From: Crocodylus rhombifer
Taxonomy: Eukaryota; Chordata; Crocodylia; Crocodylidae
Length of the DNA: 64,000 bases
Direction of reading: 5' to 3'
NCBI GenBank assembly: GCA_038503035.1
Contig: JAVSML010024622.1
Coordinates: forward strand, 1,229,097-1,293,096
The translations under genes were made by a program, and so were the position numbers. Of this stretch, positions 11,076-21,490 are shown one piece after another. Position 1 is the stretch's first letter, and each line of letters opens with the position of its first letter. The notes under the pieces were generated by a model. That model saw only the letters and a program-made list of their open reading frames with translations. It ran no database searches and was not told the origin of the DNA.

Positions 11076-12214
11076 CTCCGAATCCAGATAAAATCCGGAC
11101 ACCCTTTAATCTCCCCAAATCAAATTGGAACCTTCCAAATCGATTCGATGATTTGGACAGATACAGTTCTAAATGTTCTTTCTACGTACCTCAAGGTACC
11201 AGGCGGCTCCTGAATGCTGAGATGTTGGGACAGTTGGAATGTCTCACAGGAGTGCAGGGGGCTCTCCAGCACATTCGGCAGCAGACCTGGAAGTGGACCA
11301 GAAGCACTTCTAGTCCACTTCCAGGTCTGTTGGGGAGCATGCTGGGGGGCCCCTCAGCACCCCCTTGGCTTGGCAACTGGTGTCTTCTGGGTCTGGGGGG
11401 GCACCTGGGGTCCCCCTGCAGCCGATTGCCAAGGTGGGGGGGCCCCCAGAGGACCTGGAAGTGAACCAGAAGTACTTCCAGTCCACTTTTGGCTTCCCCA
11501 CCGAGCATGCAGGGGGGGCCCTCCCACACTCCTGTGGGATGCACCATCCTCCCCAGAATTCCAGCATTCACAAGCTGCCTAGTACCTCAAGGTATGTAGA
11601 AAAAACATTTAAAGTTGTGTCTATGACCGAATCACAGATTCTCCAAATCAGCATCAAATCTTCAGTTTTGGATTTGGCTGAATCGCATCGAGGACAGTGA
11701 TCCCAATCAATGAATCACTGTCCCCGATTTGGGCTGAATCCTAACTGAATATGGCTAGTTGCACACCCCTATTAGCTAGCATACCACAGGCTAGGTACTG
11801 TCTGTGCTGTGGGAGAGGGGAGGGAGGGATGCCTGCTTGAGCAGTGAGTGTTGAGGGGGATGGGGCAGGGGGAAGCAAGGCAGACCCTGCTGTTTCTTCA
11901 GGTCTCTGCTGGAGTTCCAGCCAGGGAGCAGAGAGGAGGGGCCAGCCCTACTGTGGAACAGAGAGCCTGCCCAGGGCTGCAAAGCGTCTAGGAAGTTTGG
12001 GGGACTTTGGTTTAAACTAAACTAGAAAGGGGTCTGGGACAGACATTGCATAAACTGGTTTGACCCAGATCAGTTAAGTCTGATACTACATTCAACCAGG
12101 TTTATCTCAGACCGGTTTCAGTCATTTTCAGACTGGTTTATGTGCACTGAATGTCTGTTCTGTTACAGGTTTAAACCAGTTTCTAATCACTTAAAAAAGT
12201 TTATGTGTAATGTC

Positions 12215-12960
12215 TTTCCCTAACTTGAATGCGGTGTTTATAGGTGAGGGAACGGTTTAATGCGACTCCCAGGTTGGTTGGGGTACGCTCATTGGGAAGG
12301 ATGTAGTTGCCTACGCTGATGTTCAGTGTGCTCTTGGCTTGATGATTGTCCAGGTGGAAGAGTGATGATACTGGTTTATTGATGCACGCCTTTATTTATT
12401 GATGCTAGCACTAACCCTTGGAGGACTCCATTCTTCCATTTTTCTGGGTTCGGACTCTCCCTTATTCTCCTTGGCTGTTAGTGGGTTTGAATGATCTGCT
12501 AGAGATCATGTTTGTGATGAAAGTGCATAGTTTGTAGTCGAGTATCATGGAGTGCAGTTTATATTTGAGGCCTTGATACCATACAGTGTGATAGGTGGCT
12601 ATAAGATTGATGACGACTGTGCCTGTTTTCTGCCTCATTTCAAATCTGTTTTTTGTGTTGGATGTAAGTATTGTAACTTGGTCAGTAATATACCACTTTT
12701 TCCAAAAGCCAGCTTGTTCTTTTGGAAGCTGGGGATCAGTGATGTTCTCTATTTTATTCAGGATTATGTGCTCCTTGAGTTTGTATGTAATGTAGAGTAT
12801 TGAGATAGGTCAGTAGCTTTTTAGATCCTCTGGTGGTTTAATGGATTTTAGGATGGCATGTAGAAGTTCAGCTCTAATTCCATTCACTGTAGGAAGATAG
12901 CTACACTTGTATGGAAACTCCATTGCAGTTCACCATCCATATATGTGCAAGAAACTGTGT
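12215..12960 (-). mobile_element. LINE reverse transcriptase core, minus strand (other half of the 8374-9140 copy)
   Basis: The minus-strand translation, moving down from about 12900, includes LPTVNGIRAELLHAILKSIK, PISILYI-TYKLKEHIILNK, DPQLPKEQAGFWK and ITDQVTIL (the PIS-YK and EQAGF motifs of LINE reverse transcriptase). It later gives FHLDNHQAKSTLNIS and LGVALNRSLTYKHRIQ. The last motif normally runs directly into the KVSTK..A.. region found at 9140-9100, so the 3.1 kb in between is inserted DNA. Several stops and frame changes show long decay. Confidence 0.68.
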
Positions 12961-15059
12961 TCAGGACATAATATAGCCTAAATTGTGTTAACTAGTGCAG
13001 AGAAATTTCTTTGGGCATTGCTCATTCTCCTCCCTTCTGAGTCTACTTCCTGTATAGCTGAAGATACTCCAGCCCTTACAACTGGCTTCAAGAAGCTTCA
13101 GGAAGCAGGGGCAGAGAAGGAAGAGAGTTGTGAAGACACCTGGCCAACTTCTGCAGGAGGGGAATCCATGGGGATAGGAACTTCTTCACTCTTCTTATTG
13201 GCCAAGCAATCCCGGCTCTTCTTTCTCTAGATTTTTTTTCCCTTCCAGTATGTAGTGAAGGCTAGGCAGTACTAATATTTTTATTACAGTGATGTCTGCA
13301 GGGTAGTGGCCCATTGTGTAAGAGCTGGACTTACAGACCAGTTCCAGTCTTTCTAAATACTACTGGGGAAACCTGAAACCTTAGAAGGGGAATTTTCTTA
13401 AAAACAGATGTGTGATATGTGGTCACTTACACTTTTATTTTATGTAACTTTTATTTGATAATCTTCCTCCCCCCCCCCAAAAAAAACAAACAAACAAAAA
13501 ACCTATATATTTATAATGACATAGATCAGGGAGGATTGGCGTGTGTGGTGTTATTAGTATAAGAGAACCCTGAATATTTATATATATTATAAAAGAGCTG
13601 GTCATTTATTTACTTTTTCATTCAAAATGTTGAGATAAGAATCCCACTTTCATTCTCTTACTTTTAGTTTTTTCACTTTCACTCTTTATCTGTTGCTCAT
13701 CTCTTCACTGAGAAAAACTGGAGAGGAGACGTGAAGGAATGTGGTTGCTTCCCCACACTTTCTCTCGCTTATGACTTCTACTTATTTCCTCCTCCTGTCC
13801 ACCCTAGACTACTTGTAATTTAAAAGAAAAAATCATTTTTAATTATTTTGTGTAAAAATATATACAAGAGAATTAACACATCTCAAACTTTTCCCCAACT
13901 TCAACTGTCCCCAGTTTGATCAGCTGTAAATCTGTGTTTTCTAATAAAAAAAATCAGTTAACATTGATCTGACTTCTATAAAGACAAAGACAGTATTGGA
14001 TATTGTGAATATATCTTAAAACCAGTAACTCTTTATTATGTTTTAATGAATTGGTTGGTTAAAACGATTCTTCACCTTTTTTTATATCAGGATCTCTCGT
14101 ATTTCTTTTCCTATTGAATTGGTGAGCCTCTTTCATATATAGCTATATTGGAAGGATGGGTTGTTACCAGTTCATTTCAAACTTGTTGGTTGGAAGCATG
14201 CACATTAATGATCCAGATTGTCATTCTTACCGTAGATTCAACCCACTAAAATGCTCTAATACTCTTGGATGCACTTTGTTCATCATAGCTAGTGAAAAAA
14301 AAGTTTTCCTATTCAAAACAAAACCTATCCCAGCCAGGGGAAAAAGGAGGAAGGTTCCTCTAAGAACAGGCATATTGAGCTTGTTTGATCCCTTGGCCCA
14401 GGTCTGGACAGTGGCTCTCCTTGGAGGCTGGATTAGGACCTCTGGCAGTAGTGTGAGCAGCTTGAGGGAGTTGGGGGTGGGGTATTAACACAGGCTTTGC
14501 ATGCCCTGCTGTGACCACCAAAATGCACCCTCAATAGGGATTTGTCCCCTGGAATTGGGTGGTAAGCCCTGCCTCTGAAATCCCAGTCCTCCTAGGAGCT
14601 CCATGGGCCTATGTACTCTAGGAAGGCAGATGTTTGACACCCCTTCTCTATGTCTTTTCCATTACTTTCTAATTAATGCATTTGATAAAGTCTTCTTTTT
14701 TTTAGTACCTGGAAACCTGGTTCTACCCAGGGAAAAGTAACTTTTCTTTCAGTGTAACTTTTCAAGAAATAGAGCTTCCTTACATATATATATAAAAGTA
14801 AAAACAAAACTAGTAATTTTAATATTCTGGAACCCAATGATACAGGTCACTACCACCACTGTAAACTGATGGGTGGTATAAATTTTCCTTCTAACAAAGA
14901 TCCCATTGAGTCATCTATGCTTTCAGGAATTTCTCTTCTTTTAAATGAGGACTTCTTGAACCTACAGTTCCTTGGCCCAAGCAGGCCAAGATATCAGATA
15001 TTTTCCAGCTTAATTTTTGTGCCACTCCCTACTTTGTACTCATGAGTTATAATTCTTCA
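12961..15059. other. Intron, nothing recognised
   Basis: AT-rich intron with a C-run followed by an A-run at 13468-13500 and TATATA tracts near 13575-13590 and 14783-14795. The open frame at 14156-14488 shows no recognisable domain. Confidence 0.5.
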
Positions 15060-15621
15060 CAAGAAATATGAATGGAGGAGACACTGAAAAGTCTAGGCCT
15101 ATTCTGTTCAGAAAAGCAACATTCATAAGGGTTTACAAAACATAAAATAGTAAAGAGAAAGTAAGTAGTGGATGTATTTATTATCTCTCACAATAGAAGA
15201 ACTAGGGGGTCACAGAATGAAACTAATAGTAAGGTAGTAGGTTTTAAAACTAACAAAAGGAAGTTCTTTTTTACACAGCATGCAATTAATGTGTGGAACT
15301 CATTGCCACCAGATGTGGAAGATGACAGTTTAATGGCAGATTCAAAAAGGGATTGGACAAGTTCTTGGAGAAAAGGGGCATTAGTAGCTGTTGAGCATGG
15401 GAGCTAGGGATACAGCCTCTAAATTGAAATTTCGTAGATCTTACATGCTGGAGGCTGCAAGTGAAAGAGGAACAGTGTGGGGAGGGGAGGGGATGGGAAC
15501 CTCTCTGGTCATACCAAGTTCACTCTTTTTCAGCATCCACTCTCTGCCACTGTGTGACAGGATACTGGACAAGATGGATCTATCTATGGTCTCATCTTGT
15601 TAATGGCAGTTTTTATGTTCA
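15060..15621 (+). mobile_element. CR1/L3-type LINE 3' end
   Basis: The frame at 15168-15407 reads VVGFKTNKRKFFFTQHAIN, VWNSLPPDVEDDSLMADSKR and DWTSSWRKG, the usual C-terminus of L3/CR1-type LINEs. It is followed by 3' non-coding sequence containing GTGTGACAGGATACTGGACA and ending near CAGTTTTTATGTTC. It is diverged and 5'-truncated. It lies about 0.8 kb before the RPS6KC1 large exon. Confidence 0.75.
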
Positions 15622-16405
15622 GGTTTTTGAAGACTAAGAATCCAGTTTTATTATTTTCACAGTTTTAAATGAAGCCAAAGCAACGGCTTCATTTAGAGCT
15701 ATAGATTGTTATGAATCTCCAGAATGAGTGAACCGAGCCAGAAATGGGGCAGGCAGTTCTTTCCTTTGAGAGAGATATGCTGGTCTCTGTTTACAATGAA
15801 CATGTAAGGACCACTGATAAATCCTACATAATACAGCAAGAGGTGAAAGAAGAAACCTAAAAAAAAAGGGGGGGGGGAGTAGAAAGACTAGTAGAGTGGA
15901 CAGATAAGATACCTTCCAGAAACAAGAATATATATATTTATCCCATGAACGTGGAGCACTTACCACCTGCATGCACACAATTGTGAAGAAACAAAGGCTG
16001 AAGAACTGGGTAATGATTCTTCCTTCCCCTGGTGTTACTTTCAGGTAGGAAGCCTGGAGCTGTTCTCTAGAAACATCTCAGGACAAGCAGAATGGTGATG
16101 GGATAGGAATCTATTTTACTTTCTCTGTTGTTGCTATCTCATGGCATGAAGGCAACTTGGGGCATGTCATCAAATAGGTTTTTAAACATTCTTTCTATTT
16201 TAATCTAAGAGGGTGCCACTCATAAATGCATTAATAGGTTTATTTGAAGCCATACACCTAGTTGACATATTCCCTGTTGAACTAGCACATCCAACCTGCT
16301 ATGATTTGCATCAGGAAGTAGCTTCCTGAGTTACGTATTTTATGTTTCATAATGAAGCAGAGTCTGTTCTGATTTACATTCTGAGATGTTCTTTCTTTTT
16401 CATAG
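15622..16405. other. Intron immediately before the RPS6KC1 large exon
   Basis: Intron with an A8G11 purine tract at 15859-15878. It ends in the pyrimidine tract TTCTTTCTTTTTCATAG that forms the exon's acceptor. The in-frame open reading from 16342 across this acceptor is chance. Confidence 0.7.
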
Positions 16406-17998
16406 GAGGCAAACTGTGGTCTTACATCAGTAAGTTCTTAAATAGAAGCCTTGAAGAAAGTTTTGAAATCCCTGAGCTCAAGAGATCCAGTTCTACTAAG
16501 ATTCACCTGCAACAGCCATCTCCCAGCCCTAAGGAAATCAGTAGCAGTGTTTGCTCTGGAGCAAGTGATGGGGAGAACATGCTAAAAGTTATACCGCTGA
16601 AGAGCAGTCTTACCCCAAGTTCTCAAGATGATAGTAGTAATCAGGAAGATGGCCAAGAAAGTTCTCCCAAATGGATGGATTCTGGGTCAAGTTCAGAAGA
16701 AGAATGCACTAGTAGCTATTTAACATTGTGCAATGAGTATGGACAAGAAAAAATTGATCCTAGCTCTTTAAATGAGGAACCTGTGCTGAAAATAGAGGGA
16801 AGAGGTCTTAATACCAAAGACTTAGGATGCTTACAGGCAAATACTGTAGTTGGCAATGATAGTTTCAGCTCTCAGGTCATGTCTCAGGAAGTAAAGATTT
16901 TCACAGAAGATGCTGAGCCAGAAATCATTAGTCCTACTAGGATATCAGATTCATTAAATAGATCAAAGAACAGCCCCATGGAACTCTTCAGAATAGATAG
17001 TAAAGATAGCACCAGTGAATTACTGGGGCTTGATTTTGGAGATAAATTATTTAGCTTAAAATCAGAACCTTTAAAGCCATTTTTTTCTGCACCAGATCGT
17101 GACAGAAGTCTTGATGCCATAGAAAGCAGAGTGGGCTTTAGAGCTCATGACACCATAAGCAGGGGTTCAAATGACTCTGTGCCGGTTATTTCTTTTAAGG
17201 ATGCTGCTCTGGACGATGTTAGTAGTGTTGATGAAGGAAGGCCAGATCTGCTAATAAATCTGCCTGGTATGTCAGAGCAAATAGAAGTAGCAGCAGAAGT
17301 TAGGCCAACAAAGTTTACAAAGACTGATATAGATATTTTAGAAAGCAAACTGTTAGAAACCCCTGATGTCTTACAATTGAATAATACAACAGAACAATGC
17401 AAAACATTTGATCAAAAGTTAAATTATGAGGTGCCTGAACTAGGCCACTCTTCTAGCAAAGAGTCAGAAGGGCAGTGTGTTGTCACTCAGGAAGTTATTA
17501 AGACACTATTTGAATCTGATTTTGATCTAGGGAGCTCAGAAGCTGTGGCTCAGTTTCAAGGACTTGGAGCAGATTCTTCCACATCGTTAACCACAGTGAA
17601 CACAGAGGAAAGTTTCCTATTTATTTCTAACCCACTCTCAGGTGCTAAAGAGCATAGCATAGATGGAGATGCTGTAGAAGGTGAAGCAGTGTTACTGTTT
17701 TCTGATCAAACTGAAGATTTTGGGAAAGAGGATGCAAACCCTGTTTTATTACCAAAGGTTGAAAGTGTAGAAACAGCGTCAAAGGACAAGAGTGAAAGAG
17801 CAACAGAAGGAGAGATGGAAATACATCAAATTTTTCGGGACCTTGACAACAGACTGGCGCTAACCTCCAGGTTTCACATCCCAGAGGACTGCATTCAAAG
17901 ATGGGCAGCTGAAATGGTTGTAGCCCTTGATGCTTTGCATAGACAAGGAATTGTGTGCCGCGATTTGAACCCAAACAACATCTTATTGAATGATAGAG
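16406..17998 (+). CDS. RPS6KC1: RPS6KC1 large internal exon (kinase-domain insert and start of C-lobe)
   Basis: This exon of 1593 bp encodes about 531 residues of ribosomal protein S6 kinase C1, an endosome-associated protein with PX, MIT and AGC-type kinase domains that binds sphingosine kinase 1 and PRDX3 (known from the family). The acceptor is a pyrimidine tract ending in ATAG at 16404-16405. The exon enters in phase 1 and the first full residues read GGKLWSYISKFLNRS, the alpha-D region of the kinase. A long Ser/Asp/Glu-rich, probably disordered insert follows, with SPKW, SGSSSEEEC, SYLTLCNEYGQEK and RSKNSPMELFRIDSKDS patches that match the vertebrate protein as I remember it. The kinase then resumes with alpha-E (IPEDCIQRWAAEMVVALDAL) and the catalytic loop VCRDLNPNN. 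The donor is GAG|GTCAGG at 17998/17999. The open frame runs on into the intron to 18051, so retention of that intron would truncate the kinase. The in-frame ATG at 16342 is intronic and is not the start. Confidence 0.97.
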
Positions 17999-18269
17999 GT
18001 CAGGAACTTTTGCAAATGCATTTCTTTTTATTCGCTGTTGCTTCCAATTAACTGAGTAGGCGTTTTATCTTGTAATTAGTATCTTCATTTCCTGTCTAGA
18101 GCTTCATTATCAGTGCAGCAAATTCACCCCCAGTAATAGCTTCTAGTACTTAATGATGCCATTATTCTTAATGATACTGTTTTTAGCTACAAAAGGAGTA
18201 ATTACAGTTCACTTCTGCAGAAAATGGAAGGGAAAAATGTTTTGATTTCTCCTGTCGTTTTGTTTTTAG
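17999..18269 (+). other. RPS6KC1: RPS6KC1 short intron (271 bp)
   Basis: A GT..AG intron whose 5' part continues the open frame for 17 codons, to a TAA at 18049-18051. No repeat was recognised in it. Confidence 0.9.
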
Positions 18270-18359
18270 GACACATTCAGCTAACGTATTTTAGCAGGTG
18301 GAGTGAGGTTGAAGATTCCTGTGACAACGATGCCATAGAGAGAATGTACTGTGCCCCAG
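18270..18359 (+). CDS. RPS6KC1: RPS6KC1 exon: activation-segment region lacking DFG
   Basis: This 90-bp exon lies between the acceptor TTTTTAG (ending 18269) and the donor CCCAG|GTTAGA (18359/18360). It enters in phase 1 and reads GHIQLTYFSRWSEVEDSC, continuing through a segment ending IERMYCAPE, whose last Glu is split with the next exon. It covers the magnesium-binding position and the activation segment of the kinase. The residues aligned with DFG are YFS, so the metal-binding Asp is missing, while the APE triad that closes the activation segment is intact. The same substitution occurs in mammalian RPS6KC1 as I recall it, so it is a family trait and not damage in this copy. The intron on its 5' side is only 271 bp. 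Confidence 0.96.
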
Positions 18360-20944
18360 GTTAGAGCAATCACCTAAAATGTTTCACTTGGAAAATAGAT
18401 TAGCAGCCTTCATTTTCTCATGGAGCCTATATAACATACTTCTCACTGGGAGCTGAAGTTCATGCAGTATCTGATAGGACTTTTTCTGACTGTCTTAGAA
18501 TTTGAAAGAGCAGGTAACGGTATCATTCTTGAGCTGTATTGTAGTCTGATATATTATAGAGCCTGTACCAAATGTCATTGTACTGCAATTGTAGTTTCAA
18601 AGACACTTTAAGAAACAGTTTGTTTAACTTAGCTATTTGCTGTTTCAGTAAGCATTGACTAGAACAATGAAAGAAAAGAGGGCAGTTCAGATTGATCAAG
18701 TGTCACAACGAGCTTTTAAATGGCAGGCTTCATAACTGTGCAACAATAATAGAAAAATAAGCATTGACTTCCTTTAGATCTGAAAATGTAAGAAACATAA
18801 TAGAATATGATGAACTAAATGGACTTTGAAGTAGTGTAGAGATTTCTTTTTTTAGAACTATTGCTATTAAACACAAGGTTGCCAAATAGGTATCTCAGGA
18901 ATTTTTATGGTGACAAATATGCTTGAAACTGAAAACTCTTCATTTTAATTTTGTGATGTCATAGTTGTCAGATGATAGAGACTGCCTGGAAAGGGGTGAC
19001 TAAAGAGTTTCCACTTATAACTTCTTGTTTTCAAAATTTCATATTTAGTTAAAAAAGAAATATTCTCGGGCTAGGATTTTTCATGTGTGGGTTCTGTTTC
19101 AACCTGCAAAAGTTCAAAGGGAATTGTTTCAAGATGTTTGAGCAAAATCCATTCAGGTAGTTCAGTTGTCTGAGAAAAGTGAAATCTTTTCTCACTTTAA
19201 AATTTAAACTGTCATAACTCTTTTCTGGCTGAATTCCTGGATCGATGGAACTTTGAAACGTGGCCTCTAGGTATTGTATAACCACACCATGTGTATAGTC
19301 TCTGACCGAGTTTGACAAAGGTTGGTTGAGGAATAATTTTATGAGCCAATTTAAAAAAAAAAAAAAAGTCTCTTTTGAACTAAACTTAGCACTGAGTAGT
19401 TATTCTAGGAGTTAGTCCCATTAAAAGGAAATAAAGTAAGGAGTGACTCGTTAGAAATAAAGGTGGCAGAATATGATCCATTAGCAGCTGCTAAGACTTG
19501 AATTTTGACCCCCGTTGTGAAATTGCACATTCTCTCTGCTGAGCCTGACTGGCACGGAGGCTGCTGCTGGGTCAGTTTGCATGAGGAAGATTATAAATGT
19601 CTCAGAGAAACACAGTTAAATACTTTTATGTTTAAAAACAAACTAAATATTGCACTGCATTAACTCCAGGAACATGATTGCCTATAAGTCCCTTCACTTC
19701 AGATTTCCAGTAATTGTTACTGCTTTTGAAAAGGGGGAGAAAAGTCTTTGTTGCCGGAGTACATCTTTCATAATGCAGATAGATGTGTTGCTGTCTTGTT
19801 AGCTTAGCTTTGTTGGGAAGCTTTCTGCAGCGAAAGAGTAGTGATAGCAAAGATGGAAACACAAGGCTTTTTCTCACCTCGTCACTGTAGTGAGGTCTGG
19901 ACTTTAAAGCCTGACTTTAGCCGTGCAAATTATGATATAGACAGGAGACCTTTCTGCCCCATTAAGTTCCAAACAAGCGACTCCTGCACCACTGCCCCAC
20001 GGTCAGAGCAGAGTTGAAATAGATTTAAAACACAGAATTCAGGGTTAAGTTTTCCTGCACCATTCACACATTGCCCTCACTGCATGTGTAAGTCTGCTGG
20101 AGTTGTTTAGATTAAGTTGCCAGTCCTGCAGTTCAGTTGATGTGGACAAGCCACCATGATCGCTGGAGCCTCCTAGAGCTTATTGCAATGCTTTCATGGG
20201 TGTAAGCGTGCATCTGCACACTTCCACTTACCGGGTCAGGGCTCGCACATGCAAGGTGACTGAGGTCAGCCTGTCTGCAATACAGCAAAAGGATTTTTAT
20301 CAGCATACTCTCATTTTTTCATATTTGTGCAGTTTAACCTGGTATAAATGTTGCTTTCAGCATTTAACTTTGGATATTTATATAAATGTTCGCAGTAAAT
20401 TAATACAATGTTGCTTTGAGTGGACTGGCAGCTTATATTACGTAACAGTTTCATACTTGTGCTAGTAATAACCCGTGCTACTCAGTCCAGTCTGGTTCTT
20501 TAGGGCTCCTGTTTTTGAATTCTGTTCTATACCACTTCCTCAACTTCGGGCAGTTAATTTTAGAGGGCTTCCTACAAGTTGGGGAACACTCCCAAGATAT
20601 AGGGAAGTAAACGGTACTTGAGTGATTAGCGTTCTATTCAGGACTGCAGGAGTGTTCCTGAACTCAAGTTCCCATATCAGTATAATAGCATCTCCCTCAC
20701 CCTGTTCTTTGTGTGGCTTATTTTTTTAAATACGGGTTGGGTTTCACTCAGTTTGCTGTGAGAGACTCTTCTTCCAAAGTATTTATAGAAATAACCACAA
20801 TATTGTGTTGAATTTGACAATCTTTTTCATAAAGAAATTCCTAGAACAACTGCATAATACCTGATATTTTAATTCACTTTATTTTGAATGGTTGTGGTTT
20901 AGATCTAATTTCCCCTGCACTCTGTTACTTTGCTCTCCCTAGGG
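18360..20944. other. RPS6KC1 large intron, 5' part, nothing recognised
   Basis: The start of the 16-kb intron. The splice donor GTTAGA is at 18360. No repeat family was recognised apart from an A-run at 19351-19366. Confidence 0.5.
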
Positions 20945-21123
20945 CAGGGGTGGGCAAAATGCAGCCCACAGGGGCCTGCCAGGTTATTCTATCTGACCCA
21001 CGGGGCCCCTAAAAAATTTAGAAAATTAATATTTATCTGTCCCTGGCTGCCTGTCATGCGGCCCTCGATGGCTTGCCAAAACCCTGTCAGCAGCCCTCCA
21101 CCCAAAATAATTGCCCGCCCCTG
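20945..21123. mobile_element. Short hAT MITE (179 bp), complete
   Basis: The termini CAGGGGTGGGCAAAATGCAG and ...AATTGCCCGCCCCTG are inverted repeats. They are flanked by CCCTAGGG (20937-20944) and CTCTAGGG (21124-21131), an 8-bp duplication with one mismatch and a CTAG core of the type favoured by Charlie-like hAT elements. The interior (GGCCTGCCAGGTTATTCTAT, ..CACGGGGCCCC.., TAGAAAATTAATATTTATCT) is shared with the copy at 42364-42549 and the partial copy ending at 59658. Confidence 0.82.
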
Positions 21124-21354
21124 CTCTAGGGACACGTAACCTTCTCCCTAATCCTTCCCTGCCACAAGAATTAAGTTGGAATAGTTTTGGAGTTTTATGT
21201 TTTGCTCCCATCTTGGGACAAACGATAAGTTTTGAAATTGTGCATGAAACAGGCTTCCTACATTTTGGCCAACCCTATTATTGGCATGTTTAATTATTAT
21301 TATTTTTGCAATATGAAGAGAGTGACTGTATACAAACATGGCTTTCTAGAGCCA

Positions 21355-21490
21355 GCTATTATGAATAAAAACATAAACAGTGCCACACTGGATCAGACCA
21401 ATGGCCAGTCTAGTCCTGTATCTTGTCTTTGACAGTGGCAGTAGAAGATGCTTTAGAAGATGCGTGAACAGAGCATATCTAAAATGATCC
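21355..21490 (-). repeat. L3/CR1-type LINE 3' relic, minus strand
   Basis: ACAGTGCCACACTGGATCAG, ACCAATGGCCAGTCTAGTCC, TGTATCTTGTCTTTGACAGT and GGCAGTAGAAGATGCTTTAG follow the order of the reverse-complemented 3' end of the L3-type LINE common in turtles and crocodilians. It is a short and old copy. Confidence 0.6.

Larger units (their letters stand above)
9651..11770. mobile_element. Long-TIR hAT-like MITE, split by a solo LTR
   Basis: The left end (TAGGGCTGTACGAAGCTTCG...) and right end (...CTAGTTGCACACCCCT) form long inverted arms containing GATTCAGCC and AAATC-rich blocks. The arms also match deeper in (ACGTACCTCAAGGTACCAGG on the left versus the inverse of TAGTACCTCAAGGTATGTAG on the right). 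The flanks are ATTAGCTG (9643-9650) and ATTAGCTA (11771-11778), an 8-bp duplication with one mismatch. Without the nested LTR and one copy of its 5-bp target duplication the element is about 764 bp. It holds no transposase. A palindrome of CTGGAAGTGGACC type lies at 11288-11327, with a degraded second copy at 11454-11490. Confidence 0.68.
9141..12214. mobile_element. DNA transposon of the AAACTGGTTTA-rich family inserted in the LINE, itself interrupted
   Basis: The right part (11771-12214) carries AAACTGGTTT motifs and, in reverse complement, the block TAACAGAACAGACATTCAGT then GCACATAAACCAG. That block recurs at about 43,915-43,945 and twice at 49,948-50,011. The left part (9141-9650) contains a GATTCAATTTTTGTAGGTTA-type block that recurs, inverted, at about 44,290-44,335. 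The two parts are therefore the arms of one element, split by the MITE at 9651-11770. Exact ends are uncertain and no convincing target duplication was found. Confidence 0.5.

Noticed and set aside
16342..16405. ATG at 16342 as the start of a 569-codon gene
   Set aside because: The sequence up to 16405 is an intron end (pyrimidine tract and AG). The protein matches the family only from GGKLWSYISKF, which lies in the middle of a kinase domain.
1..16405. PX, MIT and kinase N-lobe exons of RPS6KC1
   Set aside because: I looked for conserved N-lobe wording before GGKLWSYISKF and did not find it. The exons are probably upstream of the window, but a very small exon could have been missed by eye.
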